A stretch of 64,000 nucleotides of DNA from positions 1 through 64,000 of the forward strand of contig JAOTOM010004609.1 of assembly GCA_034440615.1 (NCBI GenBank), written 5' to 3'. The notes beneath the pieces were generated by a model. The model made no database searches, had not been told where the DNA came from, and worked only from the letters and a program-made list of their open reading frames with translations. Source of the stretch: Ashinkailepas kermadecensis (Eukaryota; Arthropoda; Thecostraca; Neolepadidae). Below are positions 47,610 to 59,849 of this stretch, one piece after another (position 1 is the stretch's first letter; each line of letters begins with the position of its first letter). A program made the position numbers and the translations under genes.

Positions 47610-48335
47610 TCCTCTATCATGCAAGGGGCACCTGTGCGGCGTTGGCTCCCATCGGCCCAGGAATCCTTCATATCGGCTCTGGGCTCTCATCGGCCCTAGG
47701 TCCTCCTGCGGCTGGGGGTCCTCTCCGTTGGCTCAGGGGCCCCCTTATGGATCCAGGGTCCCCCCTGTCAGACCGGAGGCCCTCTTCCATTGCGTCCGGG
47801 GAATTTGGGCTGGTTGGGCCCCATCAGTCAGCCCGAGGACCCTTTCTGACGGTCCCGAGGTCCTCCGGTAACTAGTGCCCACTCCGCCACAGGGGCGCTC
47901 TTTGATGACCCAGGACCTTTTCCAGAAAGCCGGAGACCCTTTTCAAACGTCTAGGCCCTGTCCACCAGGGCAGGGGCCCTTTCTTCGGATTGGGCCCAGC
48001 CATCAGCCCAAGGGACCTTCATACTGGCTCGGAGCACTCCGTAAGCCTGGCGGCCCTTGCAACGATCCGGGGCCCCCTCCGTCGATCCAGATTAACGTTG
48101 GCCCAACCAAGGGCCCTCAACACCCCCCGTCCCCCGAGGGCACTCCGTTGACCCTGGGTCCTGTCCATCGGCCCGGGACCGTTTCCGTCAGCCCGGAGCC
48201 CGTTTCGTCGGCCAAGGGCCCTTCAATTCGGCCCAGAGGGCACTTGCGGCTCCCTGCACCGACCCCTTGAGGAGCCCTTGCAGGTCTCTCAAGGCGGGCG
48301 CCCGGAGGGCCCCTCCGACCCTCTAGGGGGGGGGG
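47610..48335. repeat. Degenerate ggcccagggacc repeat, block 2
   Basis: The same kind of diverged unit as 43940-45340 (cggcccaggaNcccttc with tcggctc). It ends in a G run at 48327-48339. The two blocks are likely parts of one old satellite. Confidence 0.72.
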
Positions 48336-48339
48336 GGGA

Positions 48340-49054
48340 GCATCTGCCACTTTCGCCGCCCCTGGCTATGCCACTGGAACCAACACCTGATAACTTGCTT
48401 TCACGTTTTGGAACAGAGTTTTGGTTCCAGAATTGGTTTCCACAGATTGTAACATTCAACTGCAACATTTCACACCAGTTACACCGCGCCCATGTTGACA
48501 TTAATGTTATGAATAAGTCGTGTTTACCATTGCCATTTTCACATTTCAACGTCATCGGTGTCTACTTCTGTCGACGTTCAGACGAATTTTAACATATTGA
48601 CCTGGTACCAGTTACTCTACGGAACAGAAATAGGGCACTGCCCGTCGGCCAGCTTTTGCCGTACTTTGGACATCTTCACGACAGGGGAATGTTTTCAAAT
48701 GAACCATGGTAGTTATGGGAGGGAAGAGAAAATTCGTACTCCGTTGTCTTGTCTCTTGTCTTGTCTTGTCTCGCCTCTTGTCTCGCCTCTTGTCACGCCG
48801 TTATCAGCCGGTTTTAGCACGCAAAGTGCCACCGCACACGACTTCCAAACGCTGGGTAGACAGAGATACGTAGACAGAGATACTCGCAGATCCCGAAAGC
48901 TGAATGGGCCGGCGACATTTTCAAGATATATGAGCTGATAGCTAGGAGGCGATTGCCTGATCCAATACACGTTACAGGCCAGTGTCAACGTAGTTTAGCC
49001 GTGGGCAATATACCAAGGTCGGTCGTTTCGAGACATTAACCCAGCTTGATTTGG
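48340..49054. other. No recognised gene
   Basis: Non-repetitive apart from a short tgtctcgcctct repeat at about 48745-48800. Confidence 0.4.
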
Positions 49055-50036
<982 letters not shown>

Positions 50037-50265
50037 AGGGTGCCCCTTCTCCCGCTATTTTTGGTTAAAAACACCGGATTTCGACCACTATTTGGCAAAG
50101 GGGCCCATCTGAAGAAAAAAATAATAATTCACAACATAGTTTCCTGTGTAGGGGCCCCAGCCTACCTCCACCGTTTCTATGTTACCGGATTTTTGTTCTT
50201 GCTTACCAAAACGTTCACGTTCTCGTTCAACGTCTTGTACCACGTCAACGTTCATGCACGTGTAC

Positions 50266-50558
50266 ACACTGGCGGATCCGATTTTGTCAACTCTTGCTGT
50301 AAGCAGAACTTATAGCATGGAACCCTCGATGTGTGTTAGAATCTACTATGCTACCACACTGGCTTCCAAACAATTTTTAAAAAATGTAAAATTGGAGATT
50401 CTTTCATCCAGACGCTACTTTTTAACCTCGGCAAAGGTTACTGCATTTTAATTTAGTTGACTTCTGTTGGTTCCGGGGGGCCAAAAGGCACCATGGCCCC
50501 CCTTTTAAGTGCTTCGGGGGGCGTGGCCGGAATGGCCCCTCCGTGGATCCGCCAGTGT
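50266..50558. mobile_element. Small TIR element (ACACTGGCGGATCC ends)
   Basis: Perfect 14-bp terminal inverted repeats, ACACTGGCGGATCC at 50266-50279 and GGATCCGCCAGTGT at 50545-50558, bound a 293-bp element without coding capacity. I see no clear target duplication. Most of its interior is repeated at 50800-51092, which shares the right end but not the left. Confidence 0.75.
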
Positions 50559-50799
50559 AAATACATACCTCCTGTTGCTATTCTTCTTGAAAAAATCAGT
50601 CAATGTAGCCTGTCTGTTCATCTTAGCAACCCCAACACCAACATACGAAACATGCTGCTCAACTGAGCTCAACTGGTCACTCGCACAAAACATCCTGTTC
50701 AAATTCCCCTTTCGAAATCTGGCTCACTGGGTCCACTTGCCCGTTACTGGCTAAACAAACTTCATGAACCTATCTGACGAAGGAATAATGAAACTGCTG

Positions 50800-51092
50800 A
50801 TTTCGTCATCTTGCTGTAAGCAGAACTTGAACAGCATAGAACCCTCGATATGTCAGAATCTACTATGCTACCATATTGTGCTTCCAAAAAATTATTAAAA
50901 AATACCTGTAAAATTGGAGATTATTTCACCCGGAACGCTATTTTTTAACCTCAGCAAAGATTACTGCATTTTAATTCAGTTTACTTTCGTTGGTTTGGGG
51001 CGGGGGGTCCAAAAGATACTATGGCCCCCCTTTGAAGCGCTTGGGGGGGGGGCATGGCCGGAATGGCCCCCCCCTGGATCCGCCAGTGGACC
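50800..51092. repeat. Second copy of the 50266 element, left end missing
   Basis: Shares cttgctgtaagcagaactt, gaaccctcgat, aatctactatgctacca, a gtaaaattggagatt segment and ttactgcattttaatt. It ends in ggatccgccagtg at 51078-51090. About 80% similar to 50285-50557 by eye. Its left end lacks the cactggcggatcc terminus. Confidence 0.78.
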
Positions 51093-51600
51093 TGGCTACC
51101 GGTGGCGGTGGCGGAGCCGTGGTGTGCGCAGCAGGATTATATTCCCAGAGATGTCCGTGACACCCCCCCCCCCCCAAATAGCATCCCTATCATACGACAT
51201 CCATATTATTTTCCAATGTTGGCCTCCACCCCGATCTTGTTTACCTATGGCTTCCTTACACTTGGTAACATGTAGGCTACAACTCAGATTTAAACTGATG
51301 TGACTTGTGTTATTCAACTTATTATTTCTATTGCGCTCACTAAGGACGGAATAAGACTGAAGTAGCAAATAACCCTTACGTGGGAACTATCATGAAGATC
51401 TCGAAAGGGCCGTCCCAAAGCTGCCGAAGGGATGTCAATGTAGCATCCGTGTCGTCTCTTTCTGGATACCGTGGAGCCTCTAAGGAGCTTTTGAAACCTC
51501 TAAGTGGGCTCTTTTCCCACCGTCCTGTCATTTCCAAACGTAGTCGAACGACCCCGGAATCGTTCCGACCGCGCGACAGCCTGAACTGACGCGTACCATC
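51093..51600. other. No recognised gene
   Basis: Unassigned. A C tract lies at about 51162-51175. Confidence 0.4.
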
Positions 51601-51679
51601 CGGCGGCCATTACCGGATCAGCATGGCGCTGCCGCCAATTCTGAAAGCCCATTGATCAGCCCTTCAGATCCAGTGTAAG

Positions 51680-52015
51680 ACGTTCGATTAGAGTTGAGCG
51701 TGGCGCGTTTGCCGCGTGTGATCAGCTGACTGGGCGTGTGGTGCCGGCGCTCTAGCGTCCTCCGCCTATCGGGCGGCGATAAGATAGCGGCGATACTGAG
51801 ACCGGCGGCGGCAGGTGCGGCGCGACTCACCTGAGTCGGTCCCAGTGAAGAGTGCTCCACCTGCCTGGCCGGCGGTCGTGACCGCGACACTGGGGCGTGT
51901 CACTGCCACCGCCAGCCGAGGCACCGGTGCGGCACTGCGGGGTCCAGTGGCACCGTCACCTGCCCCCCCACACCCCTGCCTCCTCACCCTCCCGACGACG
52001 TTCCTCATACAGACG
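51680..52015 (+). promoter_or_regulatory. Possible 5' non-coding exon / CpG-rich promoter region of the RNA-binding gene
   Basis: A CpG-rich block in AT-rich surroundings ends with a good 5' splice site, gacg|GTGAGT, at 52016. The next exon recognised on this strand is the RRM coding exon at 54520, which has an acceptor just before its ATG. A non-coding first exon here would fit, but no core promoter element was identified. Inference from composition and donor only. Confidence 0.3.
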
Positions 52016-52019
52016 GTGA

Positions 52020-53150
52020 GTGGCCGGAACTGCGCTTCAGGTTCCGATATGCTTGGAGACGGTGTGCCACTGCAATGCTTTAAGATTCATATTAGAGAGC
52101 AACGCGAACGAAGATATCTAAACCCGTGGTAACGGCAACATAAATATGCAAGATGAAGGCAAAAAAATAACGTTGAGATCCTAAGAATGAGTGCTGTTGG
52201 CACTTGGCAAGGCATTGCTTCAAAATAAATGTCAGGAATCAGAAGTGAAATCGATACCGGCTAATGCAGTCGAGTGCGGCTTTGCTTCATGAAATAAAAA
52301 CTGCTCTCGTAGTGGCCAGTTTTCAATCTATTGAGGTGCGCATGTGCGAACGGCGAATTCCGCTCTCCTGAAATTTCGGAAACTTGCCTCTTAATCACCT
52401 CTCAGGATAGCGCAGGCTAATCATCGAAACTAAGTCTGACCATCCATGCCTTCAAGAAGTCCAACAGCTTCGATGACTTCAGGAGGAACATAAGTGGCTT
52501 CGGAATCGAAGGCAAATATGTTCCTTCATCACACTTATGAAACTGAGTAAGATGGAATTTTAAATCTGTAATCATGCTATAGTAATCTGTAATCATGCCA
52601 CTGCGTCTTGTTCATGCATTATGCCTAGATTGTACCCGAAAGTGCACTTTGTACTTACGTATGGAGGCGTATATTTTAGTGTGAGGCTGGGAGTATAAAA
52701 TGTGGGCTGCTTTGTGTATTGCTGTATTGTCCGCCGGCTTTTTCTATTCGGAAGAAGAAAAGTGGCCAACTTGTTTTCTGCGATAATTCAGTTGATTCAA
52801 TCGAATCATTGTACTCTAGGATATCGATGCATACTTTTGCGGCTATTTTTGCACAGCGGGGGCAGATGCAGCCGCCGCAAATAGATAACTTTGGCAAATT
52901 TAAGCTTTTCTGAGAATGGCGTTCGAATTTCACATGTGAATGAAGGGTGTACTTGGTTTACAACCCTGGCTACGCCCCCGCCGAAATCTGGTGCACACCC
53001 TGCTGGAAGCTGCAGTTCTTCATTTTGGTGTGAAGATGTGTAAAATATATGACATATGTGTTCTATTGTGAAGTCATGCACAGAAGCTAGAGAAAAAGTA
53101 CCCGTCAAGAAATACCGAAGGTCGATGCATTCGACACGCGGTGCCGTGCA
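52020..53150. other. No recognised gene
   Basis: Unassigned, probably intronic if the upstream exon call is right. Confidence 0.4.
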
Positions 53151-53154
53151 GGGG

Positions 53155-53349
53155 TGTAGCTTTTTATTTGTTTGTTTGTTGGGCGTTTCACGACGCACTT
53201 TATGCACGATCACGGCTAATGGCGCCGCCCACACTTCCGCCGGTAGGCCGCGGGATTGGGAAATGTCCTGAGTGGTGCGAGTGTTGAACCCGGGACCAGA
53301 GCTCAACACCTTAACCACTCGGCCATCCCCGCCCATATGTAGCTTTTTA
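53155..53349 (-). mobile_element. tRNA-derived SINE (family B) with 12-bp target duplication
   Basis: On the minus strand the head reads ggcggggatggccgagtggt then taaggtgttgagctc, like a Ser/Leu-type tRNA, with a B box in cccgggttcaacactcg. A GC-rich body follows and an (aaca)n-type tail. It is flanked by TGTAGCTTTTTA at 53155-53166 and 53338-53349, so the body is 53167-53337. The head differs from family A, so a second SINE family is present. Confidence 0.9.
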
Positions 53350-54516
53350 CAGTTCTGCATGCATATATATGGCACTTCGCTTGCGCACGAAGACTTCAAT
53401 TTTATCAAATGCATCTAATCAATGTAAAAAATGAGGTGAATTCAGCCCAGTTCCATGTCAGTTTTCTGCGTCGTCGGAGAAGTTATGACGGCACTGATCT
53501 TGCAATCCACTACCAGCGTGGGGGTGGGAGATTACCAATCGAATTTATATTCCCAGGCACCACCTGAATTTGATCGAAATCGACATGCAAAGTTCCGATG
53601 ATAAAATATAATTGCTTAGCACGGACGATCAAGTGCGTTTCGGAGAAAATTGTCGTATAGTCAGACCAGAGAAGTGTTATAGGCACGGCCGGTGGTGCTT
53701 TTTCGTAGACTCCATGTTATTACCTGTAAATCGTTCCATGGGGCCCAGGTACCACCCTAGTTTGAGTAATCTTGGTATGAAATATACCTTGCGTAAATAA
53801 AGATGATGAGCGCACACATAATCCGCTGAAATATGGTCGTCAATGCACAGTGCTGCTTCTCCAATACCATATTTTGTTCACTGGTCATATTTTACTTGGC
53901 AGTCCGGAGTCCTGATAGTGCCAAAATACAATCGGCCTAGACCTGGCGACTCGATGAGTCAATAACTTACCATGAGGTGTTGCATTCCACTTATAAATGG
54001 GATGTTACGGTGGATTAATTTGGAATTTCTGACTTTCAAAGCCTCCCTATGAATTATGGAAGATCCCTCCCCAAATACCTGGTGGTTTTCCCAAAGCCAT
54101 CAGACATTTTAAAATTCAATGTTTTCTGCGAGGGTTTTCGGGAACAGGGGGACTAGTCCTATTCCTAGCTCTGCACTATTTTCGAACGAATTTTCGCAGA
54201 CCTGGTTATCTCTTCAGACGGCTGACTCGGATCACTAGTGTTGCTTTCCAAAGTCCTCCAATCACGTGGTGTTTTTGAATGGCCTTGTAGTTTCCAGGTG
54301 GCGCTTTTCCACACACCCTCATGGTACTCAAGTTGAATTTCTAAAAGCTAGGTGGTGCTCAGCCACTCCTAGTTGGTACTCAAACACCACCTATTAACAC
54401 TAATGTTCCACCCTTGGCTCAGATCGCTTTATCTTTTCACTGAGGCCGACTCTTAGATCGGAGCAGTGCCTTGAAACCCTGCAGCCGTGCTGACGCCCAG
54501 CCACGCGTCTGTCGCA
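53350..54516. other. No recognised gene
   Basis: Unassigned sequence just upstream of the RNA-binding exon. It is mostly AT-rich until about 54470. Confidence 0.4.
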
Positions 54517-54519
54517 GGG

Positions 54520-55233
54520 ATGTCCGACACGGACCACCCGCAGCCTGAGTCTCCGACCCGGCCCGAGCTGCGGACAACGCTGAACAAGGCCAACGACATG
54601 GCTCTGCTGAAGCTGATGGAGCGCACCGGCTACAACATCATCCAGGAGAACGGCCAGCGCAAGTTCGGCGGGCCGCCGCCCAACTGGAAGGGCCCGCCGC
54701 CCGTCAAAGGCAGCGAGGTGTTCGTCGGCAAGATCCCGCGCGACCTGTTCGAGGACGAGTTGGCGCCGGTGTTCGAGACGGTCGGCTCCATCTACGAGGT
54801 GCGCCTGATGATGGACTTCAGCGGCACCAACCGCGGCTACGCGTTCGTCATGTACAGCACGCCGGCCGAGGCGAGCCTGGCCGTGCGCCGACTCAACAAC
54901 TACGAGATCCGCAAGGGCCGCTACATCGGCGTCGTCAAGTCGGTCGACAACTGCCGCCTTTTCGTCGGCGGCCTGCCCAAGAACAAGGGCCGCGACGAGA
55001 TCTTCGAGGAGATGGCCAAGGTGACCGACGGCGTGGTGGACGTCATCGTCTACAGCTCCGTCACCGACAAGAGCAAGTCGCGCGGCTTCGCGTTCGTCGA
55101 ATACCGCAGCCACAAGGCGGCGGCGATGGCGCGGCGCAAGCTGATCCCGGGCCGCATCCAGCTGTGGGGCCAGACCATCGCCGTCGACTGGGCGGAGCCG
55201 GAGCCGGACGTGGACGAGGAGACCATGTCCAAG
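54520..55233 (+). CDS. A1CF/RBM46/RBM47-like RNA-binding protein, first coding exon (partial gene)
   Basis: The 238 codons encode the N-terminal part of an hnRNP R/A1CF-type protein, presumed nuclear. The N-terminal helix-rich segment [20 protein letters not shown] (residues 25-44) and [13 protein letters not shown] precede RRM1 (about 67-140; RNP2 VFVGKI at 67-72, RNP1 RGYAFVMY at 105-112). RRM2 (about 147-225) has RNP2 LFVGGL at 147-152 and RNP1 SRGFAFVEY at 187-195. The order and motifs match A1CF, RBM46 and RBM47, which bind AU-rich RNA in mRNA editing or stability control. The ATG is 3 bp after a tgtcgcag acceptor. The exon ends in phase 0 at ATGTCCAAG|GTGGGT. Relatives continue with a third RRM. 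I do not find it before 64000, so the gene is partial here or broken. Confidence 0.9.
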
Positions 55234-55272
55234 GTGGGTGCGGGCCAGAGCCATCCAGCTGTGGGGCCAGAC
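55234..55272 (+). repeat. Left remnant of the splice-junction array
   Basis: Immediately after the donor, gtgggtgcgggccagagcca is followed by tccagctgtggggccagac, which repeats exon sequence at about 55156-55175. It is the start of a second array unit, cut at 55272 by the hAT-like insertion and resuming at 59079. Confidence 0.85.
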
Positions 55273-55499
55273 CAGTGTTGGATTTTCACTTCTCAGTCTT
55301 GGACTCAGTGTATAATTTTTGGGCTAGCCAAAATATGGAGTGTATAACCTTGAGAAGCACCAAATAATGGAGGGTATAATTTTGGGATTTGCCAAAATAT
55401 GGTGTATACCCTAGAAACACTAAGTAATGGAGAGTACACATTTCCTAAAATTTAGTGGATGTTTCCTGGGATGAAGAATAAAACACCCTCCAATTATTT

Positions 55500-56700
55500 T
55501 ATACTATGTTGCCTAACTCAAAGCCTTTTGGGCATTATTTTGCTCACAACCTGAAAAGTAAGCATTTGCACAGAAAACAAGTGGTTCCATCATCTAAGTC
55601 ACCTTCATAAACATGGTACTCCAAAAAACCTACCAGCCCATAATTTTGCTGTGGTGCTGTTAGCAGCAGTGCCAAGAATCTTGGCAAGATTTGTCCACAG
55701 CATAGCTGAAAAGTTTGGGTATTATTGCAGTATAAACTAACAACAAGGCAAGTTTTATACACATTTTACTCGTATTATTATGCTTTAAGGTGGCAACAAG
55801 ACAAGTTTTATACACATTTTCCTCCATGAAGCAAGCAAATGAGTTAGGTTTCGTTAGGTTAGGTTAGTTCAGTTTTTGAAGTTGGAAAATTTTTGGATTC
55901 TTTTAAGAATTGAAGTTATTTTTTTTCCTTCAAAAGCAGCTAATGTTAGGTCAGGTTAGGTTTGGTTAGGTTTTTAAATTGTGAAAATTTTTCAAAGAAC
56001 AAATTTCTTTGCAGTTTTCTTTTTTATATTTTTTTTCTCCAAGGGGAGGTTATGTTAGGTTATGTTGCATATATTTTATTTTTTAAACATTTATTTTTAT
56101 GCTATGCTACATAACTCATAGCCCATTCTTGGTGTTATTTTGCTCACAATCTGAAAAGTAAGCATTTGCACAAAAATAGTGCTCCCATCATCTTAGTCAC
56201 ATTGGTAAACATTGCATTTCAATGAAAATGCCGAGATTTCATAAAACACCTTAAAACACAAATTGACATATTTTACCTCCGTGAAGCATACAGATAATGG
56301 GTAAGGTTAGGTTATGTTAGGTTAGGCTTTGATAGGTTTGATAAAAATGTGGGTAAATTTGTTTTAAAAAAGTTATTTTTTTCTTCAAAAACATTTCAGG
56401 CTATCATATGTTGGGTCTTTCCTTTTGAAATTTGAGAAACAAAATTGTTTGGAAATTTTTAGAAAAAATATGTCATGCACGGAAGGTTACGGGAGGTGAA
56501 GCTGGCTATGCCCCATCTTCTTGTGTTATTGTGAACACTACTTTTTAAGGTATATTAGTAATTACCCAACTTCAAGCCCTTTTTGGGTGTTATTTTCCCT
56601 CGCAAGTGAAAAGCATGCATTTGCAGAGGAGACGAGTGGTCAAATCATTTTCAGCACATTCATAAACATTGCATTAAAAAACAAAGTCCAAGGAATGAGA
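55500..56700. repeat. Dispersed repeat modules with AGGTT-type tracts inside the hAT-like element
   Basis: Three related segments share gggtgttattttgctcacaa followed by tgaaaagtaagcatttgcac and a cataaacattgca part. Between them are ggttaggttagg-type tracts at about 55845-55990 and 56300-56345 with caaaagcagctaatgttagg. These are reverse complements of modules at 22840-24050. Confidence 0.78.
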
Positions 56701-59060
56701 AACTACAGCACCAGATTTTCTTGTACTTCGCAGCCAGACAAAAACCGAAAGAATGGACCCAACCTTACCTCACCTGATCGAAACGCAATGGAAGGAAGAA
56801 GTAAACACCACGCGGCGGATAAATACGCAATTGTGGTTAATGGTATTTAGTGCGGCGGATATGGACAATTTGCATAGCCGGCGAGGAACTATGACCCAAG
56901 GCTATTGAACAGCTATGACCTACAGAAAAGGCTAAAAATAAATTGTGATAAAATAAATCCCCCAGAAAAATTCAAGGAATAATTATTTTCTTCAATTATC
57001 TTAAATCTGTACTTTAGTATCTTAACTCTGGGCCACCCAGATTAAATCCACACAGTCAAATTTTATTTTTGAGGAGTTGTAGAATATCTGTGTCCGAGTG
57101 GCATAAACAGTATTTGTGTCACGAATATGTGGCGCTCTGAAACAATGTATGTAATGAAATCAAAAGACACCGAAATTTCTGGTTATCTGGTGGTCTATTT
57201 TGCCACAAAGTCTTAACAGCTTTGGAGAATGTCTTGGACGGATCTGGCTAATTTTCACGCGTAAATTTTACCTGATATCTTTTATTTAGATCGGCTGCGA
57301 TTGCTTCAAAAACCCAGAAATACACCTTTTCTCTTCCGTAAGCTGATGTAGAACACCCCAATCTTTCAGGAAACATTCAAAGGCTAATTATTAATTGCCT
57401 TTCTTCGGAGTGGTTTAAAAAGCTCCCGAAAGAGTGGGAGCTGGAGAGGCATGATTCACCCCCGGCCAAGAGCCTCTAAATTTCCAATCCGTCCCAGAGA
57501 GTAGTAGTTTTCTTTACTAGCCAGGCGACGCATGCAAGCTTCCTTCATTGGAAGAGGGATTACTTCATGTTTTGAATTTGGAAGTCCAGAGATTATATCG
57601 TGTGGCAAATATAAGTAGTTGTGCAGTGCGCTGGTGTTAGGATGTAGGTATTTGGATGTTTGATGGACCGGTAGGCGGGAAGTGAGACTCAAGGCCCTTA
57701 AGTGAGAGTAGTAATTGCTGTGGTGTGGTGTCGACCCGTCGGTGGGTGTCGTCCTACGTAAGAAATTAGGCTCAATTGAATTGTTCAAATTGAGTGCCTC
57801 TCATTGCCATTGGTGTGGAAGGGTGAACTATGATAATATTGCGATGCCTTACCTATAGATAGATTGCATGGATGTAGGTAGGTTACCTAGTACGTACCTA
57901 CCTACTAGGTAGGTACTTGGTGCAAATCTAGGTAGGTAAGTTTTACCTAGGTGCATCTGCATCCACATCAACATGCAAGTGCATATGCACCCAGTAGCAT
58001 ACCTACCTAGGGTTTTCATTAATGGGTGGCCCTGTAATGGATGAAGCTTTCTGACTTTGTTCTTGTTTGGACAGAATTGTTTGATTTTTTTTAATTTTGA
58101 AGGCTGCTGAAAACAATCATTTTCAGCAGACAAATGCTTTGGCGTCAAGGGCTAGTCTGCTTATTTTGGTGTCGGAATACATTATTTTTACTCCTATGGG
58201 TTCGGTGTCACTCCAGTGCACCTAAGCATGTATTCATGCACATTGATTGTGCACTTATGAAGTGTTTCAGGATATTGTTGGGTGCACCCATCCCATTTGA
58301 CACTGAGTACAATTTTGTTGTTTTTTTACCTCATAAAAAACTGCCATGCCAAAGCATGACTTGCGCCTACTGAGATATTCGGAAAATCATTCCCTTTATG
58401 CCTATCTAGTTGCGAGTTGTGTACTGCCTATTCCAGTTCTCTTTCTAGTTTTGGTCTTGCATTCTTCTGAGCACTTCTGGTCAGGGCATTTTTGTGAATG
58501 GAAAGTAAGTGAATGAAGGCATGTATGTTTGTTTATTCACTTGTACTAGGCAATTACACTTGCACCAGTATACACTTGACTTGCACCATTATATTTGTAT
58601 ATATTCACTGTTATGGTCATATGCATAGTGATCCCAACTTTAGCTTCCATTCTGCTGGTATCCTGTCATTCTTCAACTCTAACAGGCATCTCATCTTCTG
58701 TTCTTTTCCTTGCATTCTCTTTGAATGTTTCTGCATCCCTGGTGATCAGCTGAAATAACAAATGGACATTATTCTCAATAATGTTGCCAAGTTGATGTGT
58801 CAAGGACCCAAAATGATTACACAAGATTAAGATTATTAGAACTGGTTGGTCTCATTCTCACTACTAGTCAAAGATCACCATATAGTCCATTGAGCATGCT
58901 GCTCTGTGGGCTATGTTAACAATTATCATTATTTGATAGTGACAGAACTAGTTGGGATTTCTTGTTATGCATCAGCTCTTCATCTGGTAGTTTGGCAGCC
59001 CAAGGAGTGGATATTTTTGGGAGTGTATAATTCTTTGGACAGCCAAATGTCCAAAAAATG
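56701..59060. other. Interior of the hAT-like element, no coding sequence recognised
   Basis: AT-rich. A palindromic cluster of ggtaggta/tacctacc motifs lies at about 57870-57945 and again near 58000. No transposase-like frame. Confidence 0.5.
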
Positions 59061-59078
59061 GCCATTTTTCCAACACTG

Positions 59079-59760
59079 GGCCAGACCATCGCCGTCGACT
59101 GGGCGGAGCTGGAGCCGGACGTGGACGAGGAAACCATGTCCAAGGTGGGTGCGGGCCGGAGCCATCCAGCTGTGGGGCCAGACCATCGCCGTCGACTGGC
59201 GGAGCCAGAGCCGGACGTGGACGAGGAGACCATGTCCAAGGTGGGTGCGGGCCGGAGCCATCCAGCTGTGGGGCCAGACCATCGCCATGGTGTCGCCAGA
59301 CCGTCGACTGGGCGGAGCTGGAGCCGGACGTGGACGTGGAGCCGGACGTGGAGCAGACCATGTCCAAGGTGGGTGCGGGCCGGAGGGACGTGGACCTGGA
59401 CGAGGAGACCATGTCCAAGGTGGGTGCGGGCCGGAGGGACGTGGACGTGGACGAGCAGACCATGTACAAGGTGGGTGCGGGCCGGAGGGACGTGGACGTG
59501 GATGAGGAGACCATGTCCAAGGTGGGTGCGGGCCGGATGGACGTGGACGTGGACGAGGAGACCATGTCCAAGGTGGGTACGGGCCGGAGGGACGTGGACG
59601 AGGAGATCATGTCCAAGGTGGGTGCGGGCCGGAGCCATCCAGCTGTGGGGCCAGACCAGAGCCGGAGCTGGACGTGAACGAGGGGACCATGTCCAAGATG
59701 GGTGCGGTCCGGAGGGACGTGGACGTGGACGAGGGGACCGTGTCCAATGTGGCAGCTGTC
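59079..59760 (+). repeat. Array of duplicated exon end + 5' splice site of the RNA-binding gene
   Basis: About ten copies of the exon tail and its donor. The first two or three units are about 97-99 bp and include the tggggccagaccatcgccgt segment. Then come 51-bp (17-codon) units reading gtgggtgcgggccggaggga then cgtggacgtggacgagga. About eight copies retain AAG|GTGGGT with intact accatgtccaag context (for example near 59135, 59231, 59359, 59409, 59512 and 59563). Those near 59688 and 59737 are decayed. The frame is largely maintained ([21 protein letters not shown]). Confidence 0.9.
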
Positions 59761-59849
59761 CGCTGCCTTGCCATGAGAGTCGTTCTGGCTAGCGGAATAG
59801 CTGCATTAGGTGGGTGAATGCCATCGGCGTGCACCCACCCGGGCAGGCG

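Larger units (their letters stand above)
55265..59086. mobile_element. hAT-like DNA element (3806 bp) with 8-bp target duplication
   Basis: Terminal inverted repeats CAGTGTTGGA (55273-55282) and TCCAACACTG (59069-59078) are flanked by the perfect 8-bp direct repeat GGCCAGAC (55265-55272 and 59079-59086). An 8-bp duplication and CAGTG-type ends are hallmarks of hAT elements. Subterminal copies of a gtataatttttgggctagcc-like motif occur at both ends. No transposase frame is seen (the longest frames are about 110 codons), so it is non-autonomous or decayed. The interior carries three copies of a dispersed module (about 55510, 56100 and 56560) with ggttaggtt tracts. It sits in the intron or junction array of the RNA-binding gene. 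Confidence 0.85.

Noticed and set aside
53270..53337. A minus-strand Ser/Leu-type tRNA gene
   Set aside because: It is the head of a SINE bounded by a 12-bp target duplication.
54400..55254. A 284-codon minus-strand frame opposite the RRM exon
   Set aside because: It is a shadow of the strongly supported RNA-binding exon with its two RNP1/RNP2 pairs.
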